Positions 34,165 to 42,743 are shown, numbered from the stretch's first letter. The stretch: 64,000 bases of DNA from Polyangia bacterium (GCA_030424595.1 JAUHWG010000017.1:1-64000), one strand, 5' to 3'. The notes: a model not told the origin generated them from the sequence alone. A program made the numbers and translations.

Positions 34165-35121
34165 ATGAAGTTCACAGGAATTCTTCGCGGGGCAATCTCC
34201 GCAGCGATGACTCTGTCCGCTTGCTCAGGCAAGGACAATCCGGACGCGACAGCGACGACGACAGCGACTTCGACATCGAAGGGCGGCACGGCTACCGAGG
34301 GGGACAGCGGGGGCACGAGCATGGGGACCACCGGCACCACCTCGACAGGCACGAGCACCACCTCGACAGGCACGCGCACCAGCGACCCTTCCGACTCGTC
34401 AGGGGGCACGGCTACCGAGTGCAACTTCCTCGATTGCTACGATCAAGGGAGCGTGGAGCCGCATTGCGACGTCTGGCTTCAGGACTGCCCGGAGGGCGAG
34501 AAATGCATGCCCTACGCCAATGACGGCGGCAGCTCGTGGAACGCGACCAAGTGCACGCCTATCGACCCCGCCCCGCAGCAGCCCGGCGAGGTCTGTACCA
34601 CGGAGGGGGGCGGTGTCAGCGGTGTCGACAACTGCGCGAAGGCCTCGATGTGTTGGGACGTCGACGGTGAGACCAACGAGGGCGTTTGCATCGCGTTTTG
34701 CATGGGCACCAACGCCGAGGACGCGAGCTGCGATGATGGCTTCTACTGCAACATCACCGCTTCGGGTGTCCTCAACCTGTGTCTCCCGATATGCAATCCT
34801 CTGCTCCAGGACTGCCCGGGCGATGACCTCTGCATCCCGAACCCGAACGGTGAGACCTTCATCTGCGTCCTCGACGCTTCTGGCGAGGCCGGCCTCTACG
34901 GCGACCCCTGCGAGTACGTCAACGCCTGTAAGCCGGGCCTCTACTGCCTCAACCCCGAGTACGTCGAGGGCTGTCAGGCCGCCGGTTGCTGCACGCCTTT
35001 CTGCGACACGTCCAAGATGAACATGTGTCCGGGTGGTACGCAGGAGTGCATCCCCTGGTACGAGGAGGGAATGGCGCCCGTCGGCTACGAGACAGTCGGT
35101 ATCTGCGGCGTTCCGCAGTAG
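34165..35121 (+). CDS. Cys-rich surface lipoprotein, function unknown
   Basis: 318 residues. Signal peptide with lipobox TLSACSG, ~60 residues of Thr/Ser/Gly linker, then ~230 residues with about 28 Cys. Notable segments are LQDCPEGEKCMPYANDGGSS followed by WNATKC, and the end ECIPWYEEGMAPVGYETVGI, which echoes the calcium-repeat lipoprotein's CIPWY end. From memory, proteins with the DCPEGEKCMP signature are numerous in Nannocystaceae and often poorly named; I know of no established role. GAGGA precedes the ATG. Confidence 0.8.
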   Translation: MKFTGILRGAISAAMTLSACSGKDNPDATATTTATSTSKGGTATEGDSGGTSMGTTGTTSTGTSTTSTGTRTSDPSDSSGGTATECNFLDCYDQGSVEPHCDVWLQDCPEGEKCMPYANDGGSSWNATKCTPIDPAPQQPGEVCTTEGGGVSGVDNCAKASMCWDVDGETNEGVCIAFCMGTNAEDASCDDGFYCNITASGVLNLCLPICNPLLQDCPGDDLCIPNPNGETFICVLDASGEAGLYGDPCEYVNACKPGLYCLNPEYVEGCQAAGCCTPFCDTSKMNMCPGGTQECIPWYEEGMAPVGYETVGICGVPQ

Positions 35122-35150
35122 CGAAGGCGGCTGAGCCGGGCCGCGCGAAG

Positions 35151-35178
35151 CCGCTCGCGGGCGACCCTGCGGTTTTTT
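35151..35178 (+). terminator. Possible terminator after the Cys-rich lipoprotein
   Basis: CCGC and GCGG pair with an inner GGG/CCC around a CGA loop, followed directly by TTTTTT at 35173-35178. The T-run is unusual in this G+C-rich sequence. The stem is interrupted, so strength is uncertain. Confidence 0.4.
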
Positions 35179-35197
35179 CGGGTGTCAACCTGCCGGG

Positions 35198-35449
35198 CAC
35201 GCGTACCCTGTCTCTTCAAGCAGCTCAGCTTGACCCTTGGCGAGCACGTGGCATGGGAGGACCCGCGTCGCGAGGGCCCCGCCTCGTCGCCCCTCGCCCG
35301 CCCGCCTTCAGCCTCCGAGCTCCGCCCGCCGACAAGCAGGAGGTGAGCCTTCACCCGCGCCCGAGCACTCGGGCGGCAAAAGTCCGCGTGAGCGCACTTC
35401 TACACGGAACTGGGGGGCGGCTTCACACCAGCGCTTGTTTTAGGCCTAG
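35198..35449 (+). repeat. Dispersed intergenic repeat R1, copy B (~252 bp)
   Basis: Second copy of the repeat at 333-586, same orientation, same start (CACGCGTACCCTGTCTCTTC) and same CTAG end. Differences are scattered substitutions and small indels. Here no R2 element follows the CTAG. Confidence 0.75.
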
Positions 35450-35513
35450 GGCAAGAGAGGGGCGCTGGCCTTGGCGTGGGGCTTGGCCCTGGGCCGTCAG
35501 GTCCGGGGGACCG

Positions 35514-35770
35514 GTAGTATCAATAATCGATAAAAGTTCTTGACGAAAAGATCAGTGTCCATAAACTGCACTAAATCGATGAGGTAGTGACCATGTTGCC
35601 GTTCCACGACATTTCCGCGCACGATCATATCCAGCCCGCGATGACGCCCAATACGGTGTCCCGCGCAGGGCTCGATATCGCGGGATCGCTGGAAACGGCC
35701 GTGTTTGCCTATCTCTCGGTCAAAACCGCAGGTAGCTGGCGCTCCCTGCCAACAGCGAAGCCCCTGAGCT
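35514..35770. other. A/T-richer patch without a recognisable gene
   Basis: This stretch contains runs such as ATCAATAATCGATAAAAGTT and is much less G+C-rich than its surroundings. A minus-strand ORF (35497-35859) and a short plus-strand ORF (35587-35772) both cross it but neither has the third-position bias of genes here, and neither matches a family I know. It may be a fragment of transferred DNA. Confidence 0.4.
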
Positions 35771-36201
35771 AGCCCCCGCGGGACCTGAGCAGGCCCGAAG
35801 TGGGTGCGCTTTCGGCCTGGCACTTCGTCAGCGTCGTCGCCGGCCATGGCGAGCCACAAAGGCCATTGTCCTGGCGACCTCAGACTCCCTCATAATGGGG
35901 GGAGTTGAGGGCGTCGTGCGGCCCGAGGTGTAGTCATTGATGGGCTGCGCGCTCCCGTGGTGTGCGCTCAATGCCGGGGCGACGAGGCGGTGATGACCTC
36001 CAGGCCATCGTCGTGGGCCGCGTAGCTGGTCGTGGGCCGTCGTAGAGCCCTCTGGCCCGCTCTGCGGCGCTAGGGGGCCATCGCCGCAAAGCGAGCTGGG
36101 CGCGCCCGTCCGTCCATCTACCCACTCACGTACTCACCAGTTCATTCACATGTAGCCAATCAGCCGAGAGGTCGAGAAGTAGCCGAGAAAGGGAGGCCGA
36201 G
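35771..36201. other. Non-coding region upstream of the small AbrB-like gene
   Basis: No gene is seen. The last ~100 bp are comparatively A/T-rich (CCACTCACGTACTCACCAGT and on) and probably contain the promoter of the small gene at 36202. Confidence 0.4.
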
Positions 36202-36441
36202 ATGCGGACAATCCACACTGATCTAGCCCTGCGAACCCGTGACAACCGGATCCGTTTGCCGATCCGTCAGATCATGCACCTGCGGATTTGCGAGGGCGAT
36301 CGTGTCCGGATCTCCGACGGCGCGATGGAGGTCGAGGCGAGCGTCGAGGTGCGTCTGGGCGCGCCGCTCGGCCGCGCCGACTGGGCGACCCTGGTCTACG
36401 CCGACGCCGAGGAGGACGAGGACGAGGACGCCCAGGCGTGA
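36202..36441 (+). CDS. Small AbrB/SpoVT-like protein
   Basis: 79 residues; the start is supported by GGGAGG seven bases before the ATG. The middle (NRIRLPIRQIMHLRICEGDR then VRIS) resembles the swapped-hairpin DNA-binding domain of AbrB/MazE proteins (GRIxIPxxIRxxLxIxxGDxVxI). The C-terminus is acidic (DAEEDEDEDAQA). AbrB-like proteins of this size act as transcription regulators or antitoxins; no toxin gene is adjacent, the next gene being an HNH nuclease 227 bp downstream. Assignment rests on one short motif. Confidence 0.5.
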   Translation: MRTIHTDLALRTRDNRIRLPIRQIMHLRICEGDRVRISDGAMEVEASVEVRLGAPLGRADWATLVYADAEEDEDEDAQA

Positions 36442-36530
36442 ACGGATGAACCGTCGCGCGTCTCGGGGGTCGTAGCGGTCGCGAGCGTGGCCTCTCACGC
36501 CGCGTCGCTACGGCCCCCGCGGAGGTGGGC

Positions 36531-36607
36531 GAGCACCGAGCACCGAGAACCGAGAACCGAGAACCGAGAACCGAGAACCGAGAACCGAGAACCGAGAACC
36601 GAGAACC
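36531..36607. repeat. Heptanucleotide tandem repeat (11 units)
   Basis: Two GAGCACC units are followed by nine perfect GAGAACC units, 77 bp in all. It lies 61 bp upstream of the HNH gene start. Because it is non-coding, copy number changes could alter the spacing of promoter elements. Confidence 0.95.
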
Positions 36608-36668
36608 AAGGAACCCCGAAGAGAGAGTCGGCGCCGTAGGGCGTGGGCGACGAGGAGAGAGAGGACCG

Positions 36669-37085
36669 ATGCACAGCACCCTGAAGAACGACTACGACAC
36701 CCTCACTACCTACCGGGAGCGGGGCCCGGCGTACTACCTGGCCCGCCGCGCGAAGCGTCGTCTTCGGCGCCGCGGCACGGTCGAGGCGCGCCTGGCCTGC
36801 TTCCGGGAGATCACCGCCCACAAGCCGACCTCGCCCGCGGAGCTGGTCTGCGGCCGCCTGGACCCGGTCTTCGTCAGCGAGTTCCGCTTCTACGAGTGGA
36901 ACACCGTCACCCTCTGCGTGTACTGCAACGCCCGCCTCGGTCGTGGCACGGTCACCCGCGATCACGTGATCCCGCGGGCTGCGGGGGGTCCGAGCTCCGC
37001 CGACAACCTGGTCCCGAGCTGCGCCCCCTGCAACGTCCGCAAGGGCTGCAAGCCGCTGTGGAAGTTCATGCTCGAGCGGTGTTGA
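36669..37085 (+). CDS. HNH endonuclease
   Basis: 138 residues; GAGGA precedes the ATG. The C-terminal half is a clear HNH domain: zinc Cys pair CVYC, catalytic DHVIPRAAGG, NLVPSCAPCN with the second Cys pair, then RKG. The N-terminal ~70 residues are basic (RRAKRRLRRRG) and may bind DNA. Stand-alone HNH proteins of this type are often of unknown role; no recombinase, intein or methylase is near. It sits in a small region with repeats and low gene density. Confidence 0.85.
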   Translation: MHSTLKNDYDTLTTYRERGPAYYLARRAKRRLRRRGTVEARLACFREITAHKPTSPAELVCGRLDPVFVSEFRFYEWNTVTLCVYCNARLGRGTVTRDHVIPRAAGGPSSADNLVPSCAPCNVRKGCKPLWKFMLERC

Positions 37086-37280
37086 GCGGAGCTGAGGCCG
37101 AAGGGGGGCGGCGCCTCGGTCGGGGGATTCACGGGCGCTCGCGAGCGCGAGCGTCGTCTGTGGATCGTCCGGCCAGGCGTCGCCCCTGGCTGCGCAGGAG
37201 TTGGCCCAGGGCCGCGTGGGGCGTGGGGCGTGGGGCTCCTGCGGCGCGTGAAGGCGTAGGAGCAGCGGCGGCTTTGTCGG

Positions 37281-37286
37281 TATGCT
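37281..37286 (+). promoter_or_regulatory. -10-like TATGCT 6 nt before the GST start
   Basis: TATGCT, then CCGCCC, then the GTG at 37293. No ribosome binding site is present, so this also suggests a leaderless mRNA. Confidence 0.55.
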
Positions 37287-37292
37287 CCGCCC

Positions 37293-37931
37293 GTGCCGAC
37301 CCTCTACACCACCGCGCTCTCGGCCAACGGACGCAAGCCCCTCGCCGTGATCGAGGAGCTAGGGCTGCGTGAGCGCTTTGTGGTCCGCGAGGTGAACGTC
37401 TACCGCGGGGCTGGGCGGGCGCCGTGGTTTCGCGCGATCAACCCCGCAGGCAAGATCCCGACGCTGGTCGACGGCGACCTCACGCTCGTCGAGTCGAACG
37501 CGATCATGCTCTACCTCGACGAGGTCTACGGTGACGGGCGCCTCTCCGCGGAGGAGCCGAGGGAGCGGGCCGAGCTGATGCGCTGGCTCTTTTGGGAGGC
37601 CGCGCAGTGGCAGCCAGCGATCGCGCGGGTGCTCTCTCCCTTCGTCGCCCATCGGCTCCTGCCGGACGCGATCCCGCCGCCCGAGCAGCCGCCCCAGTGG
37701 TCGGAGGAGGGGCTCTGTCGGCTCTTGGCGCGCCTCGAGGAGCACCTCGACGGCCGCGCTTGGTTGGTCCTCGGGCGGCGGACGGTCGCCGACTTCGCGG
37801 TCGCGGCGATGATGACCTACTTCGCGCCCGCGGGCTTTCCCGCGGCGAAGTACCCGGCGATCGAGCGCTGGTACTCGCAGGTCGCGGAGCTCGACGGCTG
37901 GTCGCGGACAGCCCATCCGCTCTGGCGCTGA
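37293..37931 (+). CDS. Glutathione S-transferase family protein
   Basis: 212 residues from GTG. The N-terminal thioredoxin-like domain shows LYTTALSANGRK at the active-site position, the cis-Pro motif AGKIPTLVDG and VESNAIMLYL, which binds the gamma-glutamyl group. The helical C-domain includes RRTVADFAVAAMM, the N-capping box. Together these fit a bacterial GST, possibly beta- or theta-like. The substrate is unknown. Flanking genes give no hint. Confidence 0.9.
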   Translation: MPTLYTTALSANGRKPLAVIEELGLRERFVVREVNVYRGAGRAPWFRAINPAGKIPTLVDGDLTLVESNAIMLYLDEVYGDGRLSAEEPRERAELMRWLFWEAAQWQPAIARVLSPFVAHRLLPDAIPPPEQPPQWSEEGLCRLLARLEEHLDGRAWLVLGRRTVADFAVAAMMTYFAPAGFPAAKYPAIERWYSQVAELDGWSRTAHPLWR

Positions 37932-38099
37932 GCTTTCGCCGGGCCCTGAGGTGCGGGGGGTCCGCGGCCGTACGCGGCTGAGGCCAGGGCGAGGAGGACC
38001 CGCTGCTCCGCGCGGGATCGCTCGCCCGCGTCGATCTCGACTCGTAGGCTCCTCGCTGGGGTCGGACGATTGGGCGTGATCGAGGCCTCGCGATCGGCG

Positions 38100-38105
38100 T
38101 AGCCT
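38100..38105 (+). promoter_or_regulatory. -10-like TAGCCT 6 nt before the barrel-lipoprotein start
   Basis: TAGCCT, AGGTCC, then GTG at 38112. Weaker hexamer but the same spacing as other short-leader candidates. Confidence 0.35.
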
Positions 38106-38111
38106 AGGTCC

Positions 38112-38843
38112 GTGTCGAGCCCGGGAGAGCGCGGGGGAGGGTGGGGCGGTCATCGTCGCCTCGCCGCGGCCGCGCGGGTCGGCGCCCTGGGGATCGGGGC
38201 GACGCTCCTCGCCTGCGCCGCGCCGAACCTCTCGAGAACCGTCGGCGCCGGCAACTATGAGCTGCGGGCCAACGCCGGCGGTCCCTTCTTCGGCAACCTC
38301 GGCGCGCCGATCCCCCTGCCTTTCGTCTACGTCGGCGGTCGCTACGGGGTCCACGATCGGATCGACGTCGACGGCAACCTCGGGGTGACCTCGGCGGCCT
38401 TCGGGATCTGGGCGATGGACCTCGGCGCGAACCTCCAGCTCCACCGCCAGCCGGGGGGGCTGGCGGTCGCCTCCTCGGCGCGGCTCTATCTCCTCGGCGA
38501 TCTCGACGACGCCCCGGCGACGCGGCTCTACCCGGAGCTCGGCCTTCACCTCGGGGGTCCGGTCCTGCCCTGGCTGCAGCTCTACGGCGGCAGCACGGCG
38601 CTCGTCCAATTCCGGCCGCCGAGGGATAAGGCGCCGCTCTACGTCACCCCCTTCTTCGGGGTCGAGTTTCTCCTCCCCGCCCGCGACGGGCGTCGGCGGG
38701 CGCGGCAGCACGGGATCGCCCTCCACGCGAGCTGGACCAACCCCTGGGAGGACGCGACCTCGGTCGTCAACTACCGACCGGGCTACGGCGCCCTCGGGCT
38801 CCAGCTCGGCTATCGCGCGCGCTTTGGAGGGATCGATCGATGA
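38112..38843 (+). CDS. Outer-membrane beta-barrel-like lipoprotein
   Basis: 243 residues from GTG. A signal with lipobox TLLAC is followed by amphipathic strands with alternating aromatics and Gly (FVYVGGRYGVHDRIDVDGNL, then LGANLQLHRQ, RLYLLGDL, ELGLHLGGPV) ending LGLQLGYRARF. This pattern suggests a small beta-barrel or porin-like protein. No family name can be given. Its stop overlaps the start of the hydrolase gene by 4 bases (ATGA), so the two are co-translated and probably act together at the cell envelope. Confidence 0.7.
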   Translation: MSSPGERGGGWGGHRRLAAAARVGALGIGATLLACAAPNLSRTVGAGNYELRANAGGPFFGNLGAPIPLPFVYVGGRYGVHDRIDVDGNLGVTSAAFGIWAMDLGANLQLHRQPGGLAVASSARLYLLGDLDDAPATRLYPELGLHLGGPVLPWLQLYGGSTALVQFRPPRDKAPLYVTPFFGVEFLLPARDGRRRARQHGIALHASWTNPWEDATSVVNYRPGYGALGLQLGYRARFGGIDR

Positions 38844-39730
38844 GACGTCGGGGCCTGCTGGTGATCTTCGGCCTCGCGGGGGGCCTCGCGGCGATGACCG
38901 CCGCCTGTCTCACCGTCGATCCGCTCTTCTTTAACGGACGTGCGGTCGAGAGCTACGACTGGGACGCCGATCCCCCCGATCCGCAGCTCGAGGGGGAGCT
39001 CGCGCCGGTCCATCCCTCGCGTGTCCCGCCCGAGGCGCGGGTCGAGGGGATGCTCGACGTCGAGGATCGTCAGGTCCACTACGTCTATGCCCACCGCGCA
39101 GACGCGGTGGCGACCATCTTCTTCAGCCACGGCACGACCTGGCACCTCGGCCGCTACTGGGAGCGGGTCGAGCTCCTCTGGGAGCGCGGGCTCAACGTGA
39201 TGGTCTACGACTATCCCGGCTACGGACGCTCGACCGGCGAGCCCGACGAGGCGGGGATCAACGCCAACGCTGCGGCCGTGCTCGAGCTCCTGCCGACGCT
39301 CCCCGACTACACGCCGGATCGGGTGGTCTTCTACGGCTACTCCCTGGGCGGGGCGCCGACCTTCGCGATGGCGGCTCGGGGCGCCCGCGGTGAGGGCCTG
39401 CGCCCTGACGGTGTGATCAGCGAGGCGGCGTTTTGCAGCGTCGAGGCGCTCGCCCAGGACGGCACCTTCCTCGATCTCCCGGGCACCTTCTTCTCCAAGA
39501 ACCGCTTCGACAATTGCGCACGGATCGCGGAGATCAGCGAGATACCGGTGCTGCTCATCCACGGAGAGGCCGACACCTTCATCGTCCCCGAGCAGGCGAA
39601 GATGCTCTATGAGGCAGCCACGGGGGAGGTCACGCTGCGCCTGGTCGAGGGGGGCGAGCACAGCACCGTGCCGATCGCCAGCGGCGACGCCTATTGGGGG
39701 TGGATCCTCGACTTCGCGACCGGCGGCTAG
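38840..39730 (+). CDS. Envelope alpha/beta hydrolase
   Basis: 296 residues. The signal is lipoprotein-like (MTAACL). Alpha/beta-hydrolase features: FFSHGTTWHL oxyanion loop, YDYPGYGRS, nucleophile elbow GYSLGG, acid in HGEADTF and His in GGEHST. Resembles BEM46-like/serine aminopeptidase proteins. The substrate is unknown. It overlaps the upstream barrel-like gene by 4 bp. The stop is the TAG of CTAGGAGGC, the edge of an R2 repeat. Confidence 0.85.
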   Translation: MRRRGLLVIFGLAGGLAAMTAACLTVDPLFFNGRAVESYDWDADPPDPQLEGELAPVHPSRVPPEARVEGMLDVEDRQVHYVYAHRADAVATIFFSHGTTWHLGRYWERVELLWERGLNVMVYDYPGYGRSTGEPDEAGINANAAAVLELLPTLPDYTPDRVVFYGYSLGGAPTFAMAARGARGEGLRPDGVISEAAFCSVEALAQDGTFLDLPGTFFSKNRFDNCARIAEISEIPVLLIHGEADTFIVPEQAKMLYEAATGEVTLRLVEGGEHSTVPIASGDAYWGWILDFATGG

Positions 39731-39830
39731 GAGGCTGCGGTGATCGTGCGTGGACTTGCGCCGCAATCGTCGCTCGTCGTGGCCTCGACAGAGCGCGGCT
39801 GTACCGGGCTCGGCTGGCCTCCTCGGTGAG
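39727..39830. repeat. Palindromic repeat R2, copy 4 (partial)
   Basis: Begins CTAGGAGGCTGCGGTGA at the hydrolase stop and aligns with copy 1 through GCCGCAATCGT, TGGCCTCGACAGAGC and GGCTGTACCGGGC. It ends near GGCCTCC without a clear right-hand CTAG, so it is truncated or rearranged. Confidence 0.65.
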
Positions 39831-40038
39831 GGGGTCTGCCCGCCCGCGAGTGCACTGAGTTTGCCATCGCTGTGTCGCGGGGCGGTGCGACGTAGGGCAA
39901 CGTGGGGTCTCCAAGGGCCTCGGCGATCTCGCACAAGCCTTGGAGATATGTGGACTTTTCCCGGCTGGACCGGAGTGGCGCTGGTTATGCTTTCAGTGCT
40001 CGCAGGTTCGCCCTCCGGCGACCGCAGAGGAGACCACA

Positions 40039-41103
40039 ATGCTCTTTCGTCAGCTCTTTGACCCCGACTCCGCCACGTACACGTACATCCTCGCCGACGC
40101 GGAGACGCAGGAGGCCGTGATCATCGATCCGGTGCGGGATCAGGTCGAGCGCGACACCGAGCTCATCGAGGAGCTCGGGCTCAACCTCCTCTTTGTCCTC
40201 GAGACCCACGTCCACGCCGATCATGTGACGAGCGCGGGGGTGCTCCGCCAGCGCTTCGGCGCGAAGACGGGGACCAGCCACCACGGCGGGCCGGACTGCG
40301 CAGATCTGCCCCTCAGGCAAGGTGACATGATCCGCTTCGGCGAGCACGCGATCGAGGCCCGGGAGACGCCGGGACACACCGCGGGGTGCATGACCTACGT
40401 CACCGCCGATCAGAAGATGGCCTTCACCGGCGACACCCTGCTGATCCGCGGCTGCGGCCGCACGGACTTCCAGCAGGGCGACGCCCGCACCCTCTATCGA
40501 TCCGTCCACACCCAGATCTTCTCCTTGCCGGACGACACCCTGGTCTATCCCGCCCATGACTACCGAGGTCGGACGGTGAGCTCGATCGCCGAGGAGAAGG
40601 CCTACAATCGGCGCCTGGGCGGCGGCAAGACCGAAGAGGAGTTCGTCGCGATCATGGCCGAGCTCAAGCTCGCCAAGCCGAAGAACATCGACGAGGCCCT
40701 GCCCGCGAACCTGCGCTGCGGCTTCGCGAGCGACGAGACGATGAGCGGGGAGCCGGTGTCTGAGCTGGCGTGGGCGCCGATCGTCCGGACCGCCGGCGGG
40801 GTGGCTGAGATCGAGCCGGAGTGGCTGGTCGCGCACCGCGACGAGGTCCGGGTGATCGACGTGCGCGAGCCCCATGAGCTCGCGGCGGGCCGGATCGTCG
40901 GCGCCGAGAGCGTGCCCCTCGGGACCGTCCGAGCGACCTCCAAGGGCTGGCGTCAGGGCGAGCCGCTGGTGATGGTCTGCCGGTCGGGGGGGCGCTCCGG
41001 GCGGGCGACCAAGGAGCTCGAAGAGCTCGGCTTTCGCCGGGTCGCGTCGCTGCGCGGCGGGATGATGACCTGGGGCGCGAAGTCCTTCCCGACCGAGGCC
41101 TAG
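40039..41103 (+). CDS. Persulfide dioxygenase-like MBL protein fused to rhodanese
   Basis: 354 residues from MLFRQLFDPD, preceded by GAGGAGA. Residues ~1-230 are a metallo-beta-lactamase fold of the ETHE1/Blh type: HVHADH, SHHGG, PGHTAGCMTY, FTGDTLLIRGCGRTDFQQGD and PAHDYRG. Residues ~260-354 are a rhodanese domain (VIDVREPHELAAGRI) with the active-site loop CRSGGRSGRA. ETHE1 oxidises glutathione persulfide to sulfite and rhodanese moves sulfane sulfur, so the fusion joins successive steps of sulfide detoxification. A longer in-frame start at 39940 is unlikely. Confidence 0.93.
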   Translation: MLFRQLFDPDSATYTYILADAETQEAVIIDPVRDQVERDTELIEELGLNLLFVLETHVHADHVTSAGVLRQRFGAKTGTSHHGGPDCADLPLRQGDMIRFGEHAIEARETPGHTAGCMTYVTADQKMAFTGDTLLIRGCGRTDFQQGDARTLYRSVHTQIFSLPDDTLVYPAHDYRGRTVSSIAEEKAYNRRLGGGKTEEEFVAIMAELKLAKPKNIDEALPANLRCGFASDETMSGEPVSELAWAPIVRTAGGVAEIEPEWLVAHRDEVRVIDVREPHELAAGRIVGAESVPLGTVRATSKGWRQGEPLVMVCRSGGRSGRATKELEELGFRRVASLRGGMMTWGAKSFPTEA

Positions 41104-41339
41104 CGGGGCACCGTGCCTCCTGCCAGGCGAGCGCAAGTGTGATGCAAGTGTGATGATAGGAGGCCGCGATGTGAACGACCTTCGAGGCTGCCTGGGTCCA
41201 ACGCAGGCTGTGCGCGAGCTCCCGGGGCACGCACTACAGCCGCTTGGTGCCCTGCCACGTCGGGTGCGCTGAGCGCCGGCGATCGGGGGGGGCCAGGCTC
41301 CCGGCGACGGATGAGTACGCTATGCTCGGCGGCAGAACC
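41104..41339. other. Intergenic region with R2 trace and direct repeat
   Basis: ATAGGAGGCCGCG at 41156-41168 resembles an R2 end with CTAG mutated to ATAG. Just before it GCAAGTGTGAT is repeated exactly (41133-41143 and 41144-41154). TATGCT at 41321-41326 may be the -10 for the following gene. No ORF of note. Confidence 0.45.
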
Positions 41340-42455
41340 GTGTCCGATCCGACCAAGCTACCGAGCCCCGCAGGCCTCCACCCGCGGACGATCCGCGGCC
41401 CCGACGACGCCGCCCTCCACGAGCTCTGCGCTCGGCTGGGCAGCGCTTCGTGCCGCCATGACGCAGAGCGCTGGCCGGCGGCGGAGCTCGATCTCTGCGC
41501 GGCGTACGGGGTCTTCGAGTGGTTCGTCGATCCCGAGTGGGGCGGCCAGGGCTGGTGCGATGACTCGGTGCTGAGGGCCTATCTCGAGCTGAGCGCGGCG
41601 TGCCTGACGACGGCCTTTGTCATCACCCAGCGTACCGGCGCCTGTCGGCGGATCGCCAAGTCGGGCAACGACTGGGCCCAAAGCCAGCTCCTCCCGGGCC
41701 TCGCCCGCGGCGAGAGCTTCGCGACGGTCGGGATCTCGCACCTGACGACCAGCCGTCGCCACCTCAAGGAGCCGGTGCTCCGGGCCCGTCCTTGCGACAT
41801 CGGCTTCGTTCTCGACGGCTATTCACCGTGGGTCACCGGGGCCGCCCACGCGGATGTGATCGTCACCGGGGCGACCCTCGCGGACGGACGTCAGCTGCTG
41901 ATCGCGGTGCCGACGAAGGCGCCCGGGCTCTCGGTCGGCGAGCGCTATCCGCTGGTCGGCCTCGCCGGCAGCGACACCGCCGAGCTGCGCTTCTCCGGGG
42001 TCGAGGTCGACCGCGCGTGGTTGCTGGCCGGGCCCTCGGCGAACGTGATGCGCCAGGGCGTCGGGGCGCGGACCGGCGGGCTCCAGACGACGACCCTCGC
42101 GCTCGGCCTCCTCACCTCGATCCTCCGCTTCCTCGAGGCCGAGGGGGCGCGGCGCAGCGATGTCCGGGCGGTGGCGGAGAGCTTCGCCAGCGAGCGCGAG
42201 GATCTCCTCCGCGGGCTCCTCGCGGCGGCCGCGGGGGAGCACGGTCCGGCGCCGACCGAGCTCCGCCTCCGGGCCAACGATCTCGTCCTCCGCGCGGCGA
42301 CGGCGGCCCTCCTCAGCGCCAAGGGAGCGGGCTATGTCGAGGGGCACCCGGCGGCGCGATGGCTGCGAGAGGCCCACTTCTTCCTGGTCTGGAGCTTGCC
42401 CCCGGCCGTCGCAGAGGTCAGCCTCGCGCGCCTCATCCGTCCGCCGGAGGGCTGA
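41340..42455 (+). CDS. Acyl-CoA dehydrogenase family protein
   Basis: 371 residues from the GTG; ATG at 41322 is an alternative. The N-domain (FEWFVDPEWGGQGWCDDSVL) and FAD-contact segment (FATVGISHLTT, then SPWVTGAAHADVIVTGA) match the acyl-CoA dehydrogenase fold, as does the beta-domain DTAELRFSGVEVDR. The C-terminal helical domain is short and the catalytic Glu region is not obvious, so it may be a divergent or non-acyl-CoA flavoprotein. No beta-oxidation neighbours; aconitase follows. Confidence 0.78.
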   Translation: MSDPTKLPSPAGLHPRTIRGPDDAALHELCARLGSASCRHDAERWPAAELDLCAAYGVFEWFVDPEWGGQGWCDDSVLRAYLELSAACLTTAFVITQRTGACRRIAKSGNDWAQSQLLPGLARGESFATVGISHLTTSRRHLKEPVLRARPCDIGFVLDGYSPWVTGAAHADVIVTGATLADGRQLLIAVPTKAPGLSVGERYPLVGLAGSDTAELRFSGVEVDRAWLLAGPSANVMRQGVGARTGGLQTTTLALGLLTSILRFLEAEGARRSDVRAVAESFASEREDLLRGLLAAAAGEHGPAPTELRLRANDLVLRAATAALLSAKGAGYVEGHPAARWLREAHFFLVWSLPPAVAEVSLARLIRPPEG

Positions 42456-42743
42456 GCCCGCGCATCACGGCAGGCGGCGCGAAAGCGAGGGTGGCAGGAC
42501 CAGCCGTCGCCGGCGCGCTCAGACAGGGCGATACGGGCGCTGGAGCCCCGCCGAGCGGCGCTTCGTCGGCGGCGGGCGGGGCTCGGGACGCCGCGCGTGA
42601 GGACGCGGAGCGCCGCGCGGGGGATCGATCGCAGCGTGCAAAACGCGCGAGAACTCGCACGTGCGCAGCGCTCGGCGGGCCGGTATATTCGCGCCGATCG
42701 CCGTCCCGAATCTGGACGATTCGGCCGGCGCTACGGAGCATGT
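42456..42743. other. 288 bp leader/promoter region of the aconitase gene
   Basis: TATATT at 42684-42689 is the best -10 candidate and would give a leader of about 50 nt; a matching -35 is not evident. GGAGC lies just before the ATG at 42744. The stretch 42535-42590 is rich in self-complementary CGGCG/CGCCG blocks. No gene seen. Confidence 0.45.

Noticed and set aside
35497..35859. Minus-strand ORF of the A/T-richer patch as a transposase fragment
   Set aside because: I could find no transposase motif (DDE, HUH or serine recombinase) and no inverted repeats around it, so no name is given.
36531..36607. The heptamer array as a CRISPR
   Set aside because: Units are 7 bp and contiguous with no spacers, and no cas genes are present.
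36669..37085. HNH gene as a homing endonuclease or intein component
   Set aside because: It is a stand-alone gene with its own start and ribosome binding site and interrupts no recognisable gene.
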